Shown here piece by piece: positions 27,074 to 36,335 of a stretch of DNA of 64,000 bases. The stretch spans positions 1 to 64,000 of the forward strand of contig NZ_JACCGK010000006.1 in the NCBI RefSeq assembly GCF_013416325.1. The letters run 5' to 3'. How positions within the stretch are numbered: position 1 is the stretch's first letter; each line of letters begins with the position of its first letter. The notes under the pieces are model-generated. The model did not search any database, had not been told where the DNA came from, and worked only from the letters and a program-made list of their open reading frames with translations. Origin of the DNA: Vreelandella sedimenti. Lineage in GTDB: Bacteria; Pseudomonadota; Gammaproteobacteria; Pseudomonadales; Halomonadaceae. Both the position numbers and the translations under genes were made by a program.

Positions 27074-27747
27074 CGCGTGCGGTTGGCGCGGTGAAAGCTT
27101 AGATCTTCCTCACCGGCAATAACAATGGCGTGAACCCGGCTCGTGGCATTCAGCTTGCGCAGAATTGCCGAAACATGGGTTTTGACGGTCGTCTCGGCAA
27201 TCAACAACTCCCGGGCAATATGCTTGTTCGACATGCCTGTCGTCATGCAAGCCAATACCTCTAGCTGCTTATCGGTTAAACGCGCCAACCGCTCGCTGGT
27301 CGATGCAGCATTTACGATGGGTGGCTCCGCAGAACTGCGCGGTGCTGGGCGACGCATGATATCGGGCGGCAGGTAGAGCTGGCCTTCAAGAATCTGCGTT
27401 AACGCCGCCAGCAGCGCTTCCCGAGGTGTGGATTTGGGAATATAGCCCACCGCGCCGAGGGTTATGGCATCGAGTACCAGCTGGCGCTCTTGATGTGCAG
27501 AAACAATCGCCACCGGCAACCAGGGAAATGCCTCCCGCAGTGCTGTCAGCCCCTCTAAGCCTTCCGCATCTGGAAGACTTAAATCCAGCAGCAGTAGATC
27601 TAACTCTGTTTGCGCTTCAATCAGCGTTATTGCATCAGCAAGGCTCTCTGCTTCCAATAGCAGGCTGCCTGCCAAGCCCCCGCTAATCACGGTTTGTAGC
27701 GCGTCTCGGAACAGCGGATGGTCATCCGCCACCACCAGGGAATACAT
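27070..27747 (-). CDS. LuxR/NarL-family response regulator
   Basis: Starting at ATG 27747 (GGAG five bases upstream; a TTG at 27762 is less likely), the protein has 225 residues. The receiver domain has D8-D9 and phospho-acceptor D55 (LLLLDLSLPD), and the C-terminal LuxR helix-turn-helix is clear (LTDKQLEVLACMTTGMSNKHIARELLIAETTVKTHV). It resembles ErbR/AgmR-type regulators of alcohol oxidation. It sits between the signalling cluster and divergent aldehyde dehydrogenase gene, which starts 117 bases away, making alcohol/aldehyde dehydrogenase genes its likely targets. Confidence 0.88.
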   Translation of the reverse strand: MYSLVVADDHPLFRDALQTVISGGLAGSLLLEAESLADAITLIEAQTELDLLLLDLSLPDAEGLEGLTALREAFPWLPVAIVSAHQERQLVLDAITLGAVGYIPKSTPREALLAALTQILEGQLYLPPDIMRRPAPRSSAEPPIVNAASTSERLARLTDKQLEVLACMTTGMSNKHIARELLIAETTVKTHVSAILRKLNATSRVHAIVIAGEEDLSFHRANRTR

Positions 27748-27863
27748 GGCGTCTCCTACCAAGGGATGAGGGCTAATCCTGCCATCGGGCTATATCGCCA
27801 TTTGCTTTAGTGAACAACACTGTCAATGCATCTTTAATAATCATAATACTCAGGAGCAATACA

Positions 27864-29384
27864 ATGATCTACGCCAACCCTGGTGATACCGGTTCTGTGG
27901 TGTCATTTGAAAAACGCTATGGCAACTATATCGGCGGCGAATTTGTTGCCCCGGTGAAAGGCCAATACTTCGATAATATTAGCCCCGTCAATGGTCACGT
28001 CTTCTGCGAAATCCCCCGCTCAACGGCAGAGGATATCGATAAAGCGCTGGATGCGGCCCACAAAGCGGCACCTGCCTGGGGGAAAACATCCGCCCAAGAG
28101 CGCAGCAATATCCTGCTGAAAATCGCCGATCGTATTGAGCAAAATCTTGAAGTCCTCGCGGTGGCTGAAACCTGGGATAACGGTAAAGCCGTACGCGAAA
28201 CCCTCAATGCGGATATACCGCTGGCCGTTGACCATTTCCGCTACTTTGCGGGCTGCTTGCGTTCGCAAGAAGGCACCGCGGCAGATATCGACGCCAACAC
28301 CGTCTCCTATCATTTCCACGAGCCGCTGGGCGTGGTGGGGCAGATTATTCCCTGGAATTTCCCAATCCTAATGGCTGCCTGGAAGCTGGCACCTGCACTG
28401 GCGGCGGGTAACTGCGTGGTCTTGAAGCCTGCAGAGCAAACGCCTGCCTCGATTCTGAAGGTGATGGAAGTGATTGGTGATCTACTGCCGCCTGGCGTGC
28501 TAAATGTCGTCAACGGCTTTGGCGCTGAAGCAGGGCAGGCGTTGGCAAGCAGCAAGCGTATTGCCAAGATCGCCTTTACCGGCTCTACGCCTGTCGGTTC
28601 GCATATCCTGAAATGCGCGGCGGAAAACATCATTCCCTCTACCGTGGAGCTGGGCGGCAAATCCCCCAACATCTACTTTGCCGACATCATGAACGCTGAA
28701 CCGACCTTTATTGATAAAGCAGTCGAAGGCTTGGTGCTGGCGTTCTTTAACCAAGGCGAAGTGTGCACTTGCCCGTCACGTGCGCTGATCCAAGAGAGCA
28801 TGTACGAGGAGTTCATGGCCAAGGTCATCGAGCGTACTAAAACCATCAAACGCGGTAATCCATTGGATACCGACGTGCAGGTAGGGGCCCAGGCCTCTCA
28901 AGAGCAGTTCGATAAAATCATGTCCTACATGGATGTCGCCCGGGATGAAGGTGCTGAATTCCTCACCGGCGGTAATAAAGAGACCATGGATGATAGCATC
29001 AACAGCGGTTACTACATTCAGCCCACGCTGCTGAAGGGTAACAACCAGATGCGCGTCTTCCAGGAAGAAATCTTTGGCCCGGTAGTGGCAGTCACTACCT
29101 TCAAGGATGAAGAAGAAGCGCTGGCGATTGCCAACGACACCGAGTTTGGTTTGGGCGCAGGCGTATGGAGCCGCGATATCAACGTTGCCTTCCGTATGGG
29201 TCGAGGCATTCAAGCCGGACGCGTATGGACCAACTGCTACCACCAGTATCCCGCCCATGCGGCCTTCGGTGGCTATAAAAAATCCGGTGTTGGCCGTGAA
29301 ACTCACAAGGTGGCGCTTGAGCACTACCAGCAAACCAAAAACCTGCTGGTCAGCTACGATATCAATCCGCTGGGCTTCTTCTAA
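27864..29384 (+). CDS. exaC: NAD-dependent (acet)aldehyde dehydrogenase, ExaC/AldB-like
   Basis: ATG 27864, with AGGAG seven bases upstream, gives 506 residues starting [21 protein letters not shown], as in ExaC/AldB enzymes. An in-frame start at 27810 lacks this site. The conserved oxyanion Asn ([15 protein letters not shown]), the general-base Glu (VELGGKSPN) and catalytic C301 ([11 protein letters not shown]) are present. It oxidises acetaldehyde and similar aldehydes to acids in the cytoplasm. Next to an alcohol dehydrogenase gene in the same direction, it completes alcohol-to-acid conversion. Confidence 0.9.
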   Translation: MIYANPGDTGSVVSFEKRYGNYIGGEFVAPVKGQYFDNISPVNGHVFCEIPRSTAEDIDKALDAAHKAAPAWGKTSAQERSNILLKIADRIEQNLEVLAVAETWDNGKAVRETLNADIPLAVDHFRYFAGCLRSQEGTAADIDANTVSYHFHEPLGVVGQIIPWNFPILMAAWKLAPALAAGNCVVLKPAEQTPASILKVMEVIGDLLPPGVLNVVNGFGAEAGQALASSKRIAKIAFTGSTPVGSHILKCAAENIIPSTVELGGKSPNIYFADIMNAEPTFIDKAVEGLVLAFFNQGEVCTCPSRALIQESMYEEFMAKVIERTKTIKRGNPLDTDVQVGAQASQEQFDKIMSYMDVARDEGAEFLTGGNKETMDDSINSGYYIQPTLLKGNNQMRVFQEEIFGPVVAVTTFKDEEEALAIANDTEFGLGAGVWSRDINVAFRMGRGIQAGRVWTNCYHQYPAHAAFGGYKKSGVGRETHKVALEHYQQTKNLLVSYDINPLGFF

Positions 29385-29417
29385 CCCGCCACGTTTTTCT
29401 ATGTATAGCTAGCCCAC

Positions 29418-29441
29418 ACCGCCCAGCATCAGCCGGGCGGT
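29418..29441 (+). promoter_or_regulatory. Intercistronic hairpin between aldehyde and alcohol dehydrogenase genes
   Basis: ACCGCCC (29418-29424) pairs with GGGCGGT (29435-29441) with a 10-base loop and no T tract. It may stabilise the upstream message rather than terminate. Confidence 0.45.
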
Positions 29442-29521
29442 ATTGTCAGTCCCCCTGACGCTGACTTTACCGATAAGAGCAGTGCTTAAACTGCCTATCG
29501 TAAACTATTAGGAGTTGCATC

Positions 29522-30550
29522 ATGGATAGCACAATGCGCGCGGCGGTCGTTCGTGAGTTCGGCCAGCCGTTGGTCATAGAAGAAGTTGACGTACCTCGCC
29601 CCAAGCAGGGCGAAGTATTGATGAAAGTGGCGGCCTCTGGTGTTTGCCATACCGATTTACACGCTGCTCACGGCGATTGGCCGGTCAAACCCTCGCCGCC
29701 GTTTATTCCAGGGCACGAAGGGGTTGGTCATATCGTGGCGGTGGGCGAAGGTGTCTCCCACGTCAAAGAGGGCGATCGTATCGGTGTGCCCTGGCTCTAT
29801 TCGGCCTGCGGCTACTGTGAGCACTGTTTAGGCGGTTGGGAGACGCTGTGCGAGTCCCAGCAGAATACCGGCTACAGCGTTAACGGCGGGTTCGCGGACT
29901 ACACCTTAGCGGATGCCGGCTATGTGGGGAGGTTGCCGGATGCCATTGATTTTATTGAAATAGCCCCGGTGCTGTGTGCTGGGGTAACGGTTTATAAAGG
30001 CCTGAAGATGACCGATACCCGCCCCGGCCAGTGGGTGGTGATTTCGGGCATTGGTGGCCTGGGCCATATGGCGGTGCAGTACGCCAAAGCGATGGGGTTG
30101 AACGTGGCGGCTGTCGATATTGATGACGGTAAGCTAGCCCTGGCCGAGCGTTTAGGTGCCACGGTAACTGTTAACGCCATGAAAACCGACCCAGCGGCCT
30201 ACCTGAAGAAAACCATTGGTGGCGCTCACGGTGCCTTGGTGACAGCGGTGTCGCCGAAGGCGTTTGATCAAGCGCAGAATATGCTACGCCGTGGCGGCAC
30301 ACTGGTGCTTAATGGCCTACCACCGGGTGACTTCCCGCTGCCAATCTTTAGCACAGTGCTCAACGGTATTACCATACGCGGCTCCATCGTTGGCACACGC
30401 AGCGACCTGCAGGAAGCGCTGGACTTCGCCGCCGAAGGCAAGGTTAAGGCCACGGTCGCAACCGATACGCTGGACAATATCAACGATGTCTTCCAGCGCA
30501 TGATCGACGGCAAGATCGAAGGCCGCATCGTGTTGGATATGGCTAGCTGA
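29522..30550 (+). CDS. adhP: Zinc-dependent alcohol dehydrogenase (AdhP/AdhA type)
   Basis: The 342-residue protein has catalytic zinc ligands C42 ([14 protein letters not shown]) and H65-E66 (PGHEGVGH), and the structural zinc cysteines C96, C99, C102 and C110. The NAD fold is [17 protein letters not shown]. These are hallmarks of the AdhP class that oxidises ethanol and short alcohols. AGGAG precedes ATG 29522. It follows the aldehyde dehydrogenase gene and ends at a terminator, suggesting a two-step alcohol oxidation module. Confidence 0.92.
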   Translation: MDSTMRAAVVREFGQPLVIEEVDVPRPKQGEVLMKVAASGVCHTDLHAAHGDWPVKPSPPFIPGHEGVGHIVAVGEGVSHVKEGDRIGVPWLYSACGYCEHCLGGWETLCESQQNTGYSVNGGFADYTLADAGYVGRLPDAIDFIEIAPVLCAGVTVYKGLKMTDTRPGQWVVISGIGGLGHMAVQYAKAMGLNVAAVDIDDGKLALAERLGATVTVNAMKTDPAAYLKKTIGGAHGALVTAVSPKAFDQAQNMLRRGGTLVLNGLPPGDFPLPIFSTVLNGITIRGSIVGTRSDLQEALDFAAEGKVKATVATDTLDNINDVFQRMIDGKIEGRIVLDMAS

Positions 30551-30572
30551 CATCGTTTTAGTGACGTATTTT

Positions 30573-30595
30573 AGGGGGAGGAAACTCCCCTTTTT
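30573..30595 (+). terminator. Rho-independent terminator after adhP
   Basis: GGGGAG (30575-30580), loop GAAA, CTCCCC (30585-30590), then five T (30591-30595). A compact tetraloop terminator. Confidence 0.85.
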
Positions 30596-30647
30596 AATTC
30601 CGACAGTGTCACTGCACAGGCGTGATTTAATTCTCGCCGTTCTCCAG

Positions 30648-32375
30648 TCAGCCCAGCCAACGGCGCGCCATTCGCTCTGCGTGGGCAAGGTTGCTGACGA
30701 CCGCTAACTTACCCGCTTCGCGTTGAATGCCTGCACGCTTTATTTTCAGCGCCAGGCGCGGCGCCAGCCCTACAAATATTACCCCCACCTCATGCTCGCC
30801 CAGCTCGCGGCGCAGTGTATCCAGCGCCACCATGGCGGTGGTATCCAGGCTGGGGACATCGCGCATATCCAGAACGACGATTTTTACGCTGTGGTCAATC
30901 ACTCTGAGTGTGGCAATGGCCTTTTCTGCTGCGCCAAAAAACAGCGGCCCGCTTATCTTATAAAGTGCCACTTCCGGCGGGAAGTTCTCGCCAGTGTTGG
31001 GTGCCGCTAAGCGTTGGGTATGAGTCAGCTGTGCCATTCGACGAATAAACAGCGCGGCGGCTAGGCCAATACCCACGGCCACGGCAATCACCATGTCGAA
31101 AACAACCGTGAGTGCGAAGCAGATCACCAATACCCAAACATCGCTGGCGGGGGCGCTTTTCAGCGTATGCATAAAGTGGCTCGCCTCGCTCATGTTCCAG
31201 GCGATGATAAAGAGCAGGGCGGCCAGAGCGGCCATGGGTACATATCCCAGCACTCCCGCGAGCACGACCACGGCAAGTAGCACCACGACTGAATGCACCA
31301 CCGCAGCGAGAGGTGAAAAGGCACCGCTTTTGATATTAGTCGCAGTGCGGGCAAGGGCCGCCGTGGCGGTAATGCCGCCGAAGAAGGGCACCACCATATT
31401 GCCCAGCCCCTGGCCAATTAGCTCGGCATTAGGATCATGGCGGGTGCGAGTTAAACCATCTGCCACCACGGCACACAGCAGCGACTCAATGGCCGCCAGC
31501 AGCGCAATCGCCAGTGCCGGGCCAAGCAGTGCCTGAATCAGTGCAAAGTCGATCTCAAGCGGCGTGCCATCGGCCCCAGGGAAATGCCACGGTGCGCTAA
31601 AGCCAGGCGCGAAGGGTGGAATGCCGCTGCCGCTTTCGCCCTGATACTCCCAGCTAAAGCGCGAGGCGATAGTATCGACCTCGACGCCACCCACCAGCAG
31701 CAAGGTGGCCGCCAGGGTGCCCACCGCCAAGCCAACCAGCGGGGCTGGAACTGGGGTATTCATACGGGGCCAGATTAACAGCGTTGCCAAGGTCACAAGC
31801 CCGACGCTGATTTCAGCCAGTGACAGAGTGGGCAGTGCTCGACCAATCAGCAGTAGGTTATACAGAGTGCTGTCACCTAGTTCCACGCCGGCCAAGCCAA
31901 GAAAATCAGGCAGTTGCAGCAACGCAATGACGACGCCAATGCCCGCTGTAAAGCCAAGAATGACCGGGTAGGGGACGTACTGAATCAGACTGCCCAGCCG
32001 CGACAGCCCCAGCGCGACCAAAATGGCGCCTGCCATAAAGGTAGCAATCAGCAGCCCGCCCAAACCATGATTGGCCACAATGGGAAATAGGATCACCACA
32101 AAGGCGGCGGTAGGGCCAGATATATTAAACCGCGAACCGCCGGTTAAGGCGATCACCGCGCCCGCCACGATGGCAGTGTACAACCCGTGCTGAGGTGGTA
32201 CGCCAGTGGCGATGGCCAGCGCCATGGAAAGCGGTACCGCCACCACGCCAATCGTCAGACCTGCCATTACATCCCGCTTGAATTTGGCCAGCGTATAGCC
32301 TTCACGCCAGGCGTTTACTAACGCGCGGCCAGGCAGCGGGAAAACGTATCCCGAAGGTCGATGGACACGGGACAT
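30648..32375 (-). CDS. SulP-family anion permease with STAS domain
   Basis: The 575-residue protein has the SulP membrane domain (FKRDVMAGLTIGVVAVPLSMALAIATG, GSRFNISGPTAAFVV, PYPVILGFTAGIGVV) and a C-terminal STAS domain (KISGPLFFGAAEKAI, VVLDMRDVPSLDTTAMVAL). Family members carry sulfate, bicarbonate or dicarboxylates (DauA); the substrate cannot be settled here. ATG 32375 has AGGAGG eight bases upstream. It is convergent with adhP and lies downstream of betT on the same strand, with a terminator between. Confidence 0.92.
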   Translation of the reverse strand: MSRVHRPSGYVFPLPGRALVNAWREGYTLAKFKRDVMAGLTIGVVAVPLSMALAIATGVPPQHGLYTAIVAGAVIALTGGSRFNISGPTAAFVVILFPIVANHGLGGLLIATFMAGAILVALGLSRLGSLIQYVPYPVILGFTAGIGVVIALLQLPDFLGLAGVELGDSTLYNLLLIGRALPTLSLAEISVGLVTLATLLIWPRMNTPVPAPLVGLAVGTLAATLLLVGGVEVDTIASRFSWEYQGESGSGIPPFAPGFSAPWHFPGADGTPLEIDFALIQALLGPALAIALLAAIESLLCAVVADGLTRTRHDPNAELIGQGLGNMVVPFFGGITATAALARTATNIKSGAFSPLAAVVHSVVVLLAVVVLAGVLGYVPMAALAALLFIIAWNMSEASHFMHTLKSAPASDVWVLVICFALTVVFDMVIAVAVGIGLAAALFIRRMAQLTHTQRLAAPNTGENFPPEVALYKISGPLFFGAAEKAIATLRVIDHSVKIVVLDMRDVPSLDTTAMVALDTLRRELGEHEVGVIFVGLAPRLALKIKRAGIQREAGKLAVVSNLAHAERMARRWLG

Positions 32376-32472
32376 AGGGTCAGCCTCCTAAAAACAGGGA
32401 AAACAAGCCATTACGCTACGCCTGCGCTGAAATTTGCACAACAAGTCGTTAGTCGCGGAGCCGTTCGCGCAC

Positions 32473-32499
32473 AAAAAATCCCGGCACGTGGCCGGGATT
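32473..32499 (-). terminator. Terminator of the betT gene
   Basis: AATCCCGGC (32477-32485) and GCCGGGATT (32491-32499) form a perfect 9-bp stem. On the minus strand it is followed by six T (A run at 32473-32478). It ends the BCCT transcript. Confidence 0.85.
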
Positions 32500-32528
32500 C
32501 GTCTTTTAGGCTAAGCGCAGACGCTTAC

Positions 32529-34577
32529 TTATATCTGCGAGTCTTCCGGTGGTTCGCCGATGGTGCCAGGCATCGCCTGGACATGGCCCATCTGCTCACC
32601 GGCCAAGGTGAGGAAGTGTAAGTGGCGCTCATACTCAGCCACCAAATCACCAATCACTTGGCCACGGGTATAACCGTTAAGGTCTTTATCTTGTCCACCT
32701 TCCGCCAGATAGACATCCAGACGTACATAGAAGTCATCATCGGCAGGGATGAAGCTTGGTGTGCGCATACGGTGCGGACACACTTGGTAGACAAAGCTGG
32801 TGGCGTCACCGAAGTCGACCTGAAGCATCAGGTTTGGTAGCGTCTCGCCCTCAACGTGTTCTTCGGTCACATTGGCGGTTTGGCCACGGCTTTCAAGCTC
32901 CTGAGCAAACTGGGTCATCGCTGGGCGAATGGAGTGTTCAATCGTCGCAGCGGCACCCGCACGATTCGAGGTATCCAGGGCGCGATCCAGGCGCTCTCGC
33001 CAGTCGCCGCCGGGGGCTCCACCGGCAATCATACGGCGGGCATCGGCTTTTTTGCCTTCCAGTTTCAGCGCTTTATACATCCCCACCATCACTGCGAAAA
33101 TAACTAATGAGAAGGGCAGTGCGGTGATAACGACGGCGCTCTGAAGCGCGTTCAAGCCACCGGCCATCAGCAGAGCTATAGTGATCAATCCGATCGTTGC
33201 AGACCAGAAAATACGCAGCTTTACCGGCGCATCGTGGTTCACGTCGCTCAAAATAGAGGTGAAGTTGGCCAGAACCAGCGCGCCGGAGTCCGCTGAGGTA
33301 ATAAAGAAGACGATGCCCAGCACGGTGACAACTGCCGCGGTTAGGCCAACGTAAGGGTAGTACTCAAGCAGTGTGTAAAGCGTGGTTTGCGGTGTGTTAA
33401 GGGCCTGCTCACCCAGCTCGGCCACGCCTTGGTTGGCGACCAGCTCGATGCCGCTGTTACCAAATACCGACATCCACACCATCATAAAGGCCAGCGGAAT
33501 GAACAAGGCGCCTGCGACAAACTCACGAATGGTACGGCCACGAGAAATACGCGCCAGGAACAGACCGACGAAAGGCGTCCAGGCAATCCACCAGCCCCAG
33601 AAGAAGATCGTCCACCACATCTTCCACTCTTGGGCGCCCTCATCGGCAAAGGCGTAGGTATCAAAACTTGCACCGACAAAACCGGATAGATAATCACCGG
33701 CGTTATTGACCACTTTATCCAGCAGTACCAGGGTGTCGCCTGCAAAGAGCACAAACAGCATCAGCGCCAATGCCAGCAGCATATTGAACTCAGAGAGGCG
33801 GCGAATGCCTTTCTCAACGCCGGTCACCACAGATATTGTTGCTAATACCACCACCAGTACAATCAAAATCACCTGCACTGTGAGCGTTTCCGGTACACCG
33901 AACATATAGGTGAGGCCGTAGTTGAGCTGCATCACCCCGATACCCAGGCTGGTAGCAATGCCGAACACGGTAGAAATGACCGCGGTAATGTCCACCGCGT
34001 TGCCAATGGGGCCGTGGATACGCTTCCCTAGAATTGGGTAGAGCGCACTACGTATCGCCAGCGGCAAGCGATGACGATAGCTAAAGTAGGCCAGCGCCAT
34101 ACCCATCAACACGTACAGCCCCCAGCCAGAGAGCCCCCAGTGCAGATAGGTTTGAACGACGGCGTTACGCATCGCGGCCTGGCTTTCCGGGGCTAAATCC
34201 GGCGGTGCCAAATAGTGGGCCACTGGCTCGGCAACGCTGAAGAACAGCAGGTCGATACCGATACCCGCGGCAAACAGCATGGCTGACCAGGAGAGTAGCG
34301 AAAACTCGGGGCGTGAGTGATCGGGCCCTAGGCGAATACTGCCAAAGCGTGACATGCCAATAGCAACCACAAAGACCAGGTAGGCAACAATCGCCAGCAT
34401 GTAGTACCAGCCAAAGGTTTTACTGACCCAGGCAAGCCCGGCATCAAAAAAAGCACCGGCTTGCTCGGTGAACAGCATGGTGAGTACTAAAAAGATAACG
34501 ATACCCGCCACACTGCCGTGGAAAACCACGGGATTGAGGCGGTCGCGGGAGGGGAGGATAGGGTTGTCTTTCGCCAT
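32529..34577 (-). CDS. betT: BCCT-family choline/betaine transporter, BetT-like
   Basis: The 682-residue protein has twelve membrane helices and the BCCT signature with its tryptophan-rich segment (MWWTIFFWGWWIAWTPFVGLFLARISRGRTIREF). After about residue 510 there is a long hydrophilic C-terminal extension, typical of BetT-type choline carriers, where it senses osmotic stress. It imports choline or betaine with sodium or protons as an osmoprotectant strategy. AGGAG precedes ATG 34577. The upstream region contains a TGAACGTTCA palindrome of BetI/TetR type. No bet dehydrogenase genes are adjacent in the window. Confidence 0.9.
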   Translation of the reverse strand: MAKDNPILPSRDRLNPVVFHGSVAGIVIFLVLTMLFTEQAGAFFDAGLAWVSKTFGWYYMLAIVAYLVFVVAIGMSRFGSIRLGPDHSRPEFSLLSWSAMLFAAGIGIDLLFFSVAEPVAHYLAPPDLAPESQAAMRNAVVQTYLHWGLSGWGLYVLMGMALAYFSYRHRLPLAIRSALYPILGKRIHGPIGNAVDITAVISTVFGIATSLGIGVMQLNYGLTYMFGVPETLTVQVILIVLVVVLATISVVTGVEKGIRRLSEFNMLLALALMLFVLFAGDTLVLLDKVVNNAGDYLSGFVGASFDTYAFADEGAQEWKMWWTIFFWGWWIAWTPFVGLFLARISRGRTIREFVAGALFIPLAFMMVWMSVFGNSGIELVANQGVAELGEQALNTPQTTLYTLLEYYPYVGLTAAVVTVLGIVFFITSADSGALVLANFTSILSDVNHDAPVKLRIFWSATIGLITIALLMAGGLNALQSAVVITALPFSLVIFAVMVGMYKALKLEGKKADARRMIAGGAPGGDWRERLDRALDTSNRAGAAATIEHSIRPAMTQFAQELESRGQTANVTEEHVEGETLPNLMLQVDFGDATSFVYQVCPHRMRTPSFIPADDDFYVRLDVYLAEGGQDKDLNGYTRGQVIGDLVAEYERHLHFLTLAGEQMGHVQAMPGTIGEPPEDSQI

Positions 34578-34613
34578 GCAGGCGGACTCCTGTTGTTGAA
34601 AGATAGACTTTTA

Positions 34614-34634
34614 TTTTGAATGAACGTTCAAATA
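34614..34634. promoter_or_regulatory. TetR/BetI-like palindromic operator upstream of betT
   Basis: TGAACGTTCA (34621-34630) is a perfect 10-bp palindrome within a TTTTGAATGAACGTTCAAAT context, 44 bases upstream of the betT start. It resembles BetI-type choline-responsive operators. No betI gene is visible in the window. Confidence 0.55.
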
Positions 34635-34728
34635 AAATACGCGATTATGCATCCCCCTTCAAGTTAACCCCCCTTCGTTGGGTTGAATTAGCGTGGAGTT
34701 AGCAGTGTGCTGACGAAAGTACAGACAC

Positions 34729-34752
34729 AAAAACGCCCGGAAAAACCGGGCG
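34729..34752 (-). terminator. Terminator of the Spy-like gene
   Basis: CGCCCGG (34734-34740), loop AAAAA, CCGGGCG (34746-34752). On the minus strand it is followed by five T. It ends the transcript of the gene at 34783. Confidence 0.8.
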
Positions 34753-34782
34753 ATGGATCTTGGTTTGAGGCTTGGCCTGCGT

Positions 34783-35223
34783 TTATTCGCTATCGGCGTT
34801 CTCATCACTATTACCCTCGTGATGACCACGTTTACCGTGCTTACCACGATACTCTTCATGGGCTTCTTGCATAGCGTTGCGCAGTGATTGCTGCTCTTCT
34901 TCGGTAAGAATTTCAGCTACCCGTTCGTGATGCTCTTCACGCAGGGCCTGCATGGCTTCGCGATGTTCAGCATGTGCTTCGTTAAGCTCAGCCTGTTTCT
35001 CTGCTGAGATATCAGCGTGCTCGTACACTTCCTGGCGACGCTCCTCCATGCGCTCTTCCATGCGTTCGCGATCAGGGCCTTGCCCTTCATGGTCACCGTG
35101 GCTATGTGCTTGAGCGGTAAACGCTAATGGAGCAATGGCGATAGCCAGCAGGGCGGGGGCAAACAGTTGGCGAATTGACATTTTCCTAACTCCTGAAATC
35201 TGTTTAGCACTTGAAATGTTCAT
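34783..35223 (-). CDS. Spy/CpxP-like periplasmic protein
   Basis: The protein has 146 residues from ATG 35223 (AGGAG upstream), or 132 from ATG 35181, which also has AGGAG and gives a more compact signal peptide (MSIRQLFAPALLAIAIAPLAF to TAQA). The mature part is almost entirely charged helix with a Spy/CpxP-like LTEEEQ segment (VAEILTEEEQQSLRN), and His-rich ends (HSHGDHEG, GKRGHHEG) that could bind metal. Spy-type proteins are ATP-independent periplasmic chaperones induced by envelope stress through CpxR and BaeR. A BaeSR-like pair lies about 1.1 kb away, supporting this role. Confidence 0.75.
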   Translation of the reverse strand: MNISSAKQISGVRKMSIRQLFAPALLAIAIAPLAFTAQAHSHGDHEGQGPDRERMEERMEERRQEVYEHADISAEKQAELNEAHAEHREAMQALREEHHERVAEILTEEEQQSLRNAMQEAHEEYRGKHGKRGHHEGNSDENADSE

Positions 35224-35372
35224 AGCATCTCTCCTGGTGAGTTGACGATGACAGTATCGCTAGGCGGCGTGCAAACCGTTTGCAGATAGTGTGCAACAAT
35301 CATGATCTTATTGGCTTGTTGTAGGTCGTAGTCGTTAGGTGAGGGGCCACCTACTTTTCAGGGAGAAGCATC

Positions 35373-36335
35373 ATGTTGCGAACCGAGCAACTTCGCGTAT
35401 GGCAGCAGCGTTGGGCGTTAACCTCTCTGCGCCGCGTGACTGGCCTGGGGGCCATTGCCTTAATGCTGAGTGCTTGTAGCGCTGCCCAACACGTTAGCCA
35501 TGGTGAGCCCGCGATTGAAAGCAATGCGCTGCGCGACCCCCAGCCTTTTACGCGCTTGTCACCTGCCACTTATACGCCCGAAGAGTGGCCCCAGGCGTTA
35601 ACAGCTGATGTTTATCTACCCGACGACTCTCTCGGTGGGTTGCGACCTGCTGCCTTAGTGGTGCATGGCGGCGGCTGGCGTAATCGTAAACCGGAAGATA
35701 TGCAGGGCATTGCTGAGCGCTTAGCAGGGCAAGGCTATGTGGCGGTTAATATTGAGCACCGCTTTGCACCGGAGTATCGCTTCCCCAGTCAACTGCACGA
35801 CTTGCAACAGGCGATGGCCTGGATTCACGCCAATGCCGATGAGTGGCAGGTGGATACGAGCCGTATTGTCGGGGTGGGGTTTTCATCGGGGGCGCATTTA
35901 GTGAGTTTGCTGGCAGTGGCGGGAGTAGAGGGGCCGCTGGCTGAACCTTACGGCGGTGAGCAGAGCCGTTTGGCTGCGGTATTGGCTGGAGGACTACCTA
36001 GTGATTTGCTTAAGTTTGACGATGGACGCTTAGTCGTCGACTTTATCGGTGGTACCCGCTCTGAAGAAAACGAAGCGTATCGCCTAGCCTCTCCCGCACG
36101 GCAAATTACCCCACAGTCGCCGCCATTTTTTCTGTTTCACGGCAAGTGGGATCAACTGGTGCCGGTGGATCACGCCACGGACTTCTATCAAGCCCTGCAG
36201 AATAATAACATCGAGAGCGAGTTATATCTGCAGCGCTGGCGCGGCCACTTTGCCAGCTTTCTACTCAGCAGCGGCGCCATTGATGCAGGTATTGCGTTTC
36301 TTAATCGGCAGGTAAAACTTTATCCCTCCGGCTGA
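35373..36335 (+). CDS. Alpha/beta hydrolase, probable lipoprotein esterase (BD-FAE-like)
   Basis: The 320-residue protein has an N-terminal signal with a lipobox-like LSAC near residue 35, suggesting a lipid-anchored protein. The hydrolase core shows the oxyanion motif HGGGW (VVHGGGWRNRKPED), the nucleophile elbow GFSSGAH, and late Asp and His (DQLVPVDHATDF, RWRGHFASF). It likely cleaves short-chain esters of sugars or lipids. It is divergent from the Spy-like gene, and its 3' end overlaps the response regulator gene on the other strand by 16 bases. Confidence 0.82.
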   Translation: MLRTEQLRVWQQRWALTSLRRVTGLGAIALMLSACSAAQHVSHGEPAIESNALRDPQPFTRLSPATYTPEEWPQALTADVYLPDDSLGGLRPAALVVHGGGWRNRKPEDMQGIAERLAGQGYVAVNIEHRFAPEYRFPSQLHDLQQAMAWIHANADEWQVDTSRIVGVGFSSGAHLVSLLAVAGVEGPLAEPYGGEQSRLAAVLAGGLPSDLLKFDDGRLVVDFIGGTRSEENEAYRLASPARQITPQSPPFFLFHGKWDQLVPVDHATDFYQALQNNNIESELYLQRWRGHFASFLLSSGAIDAGIAFLNRQVKLYPSG

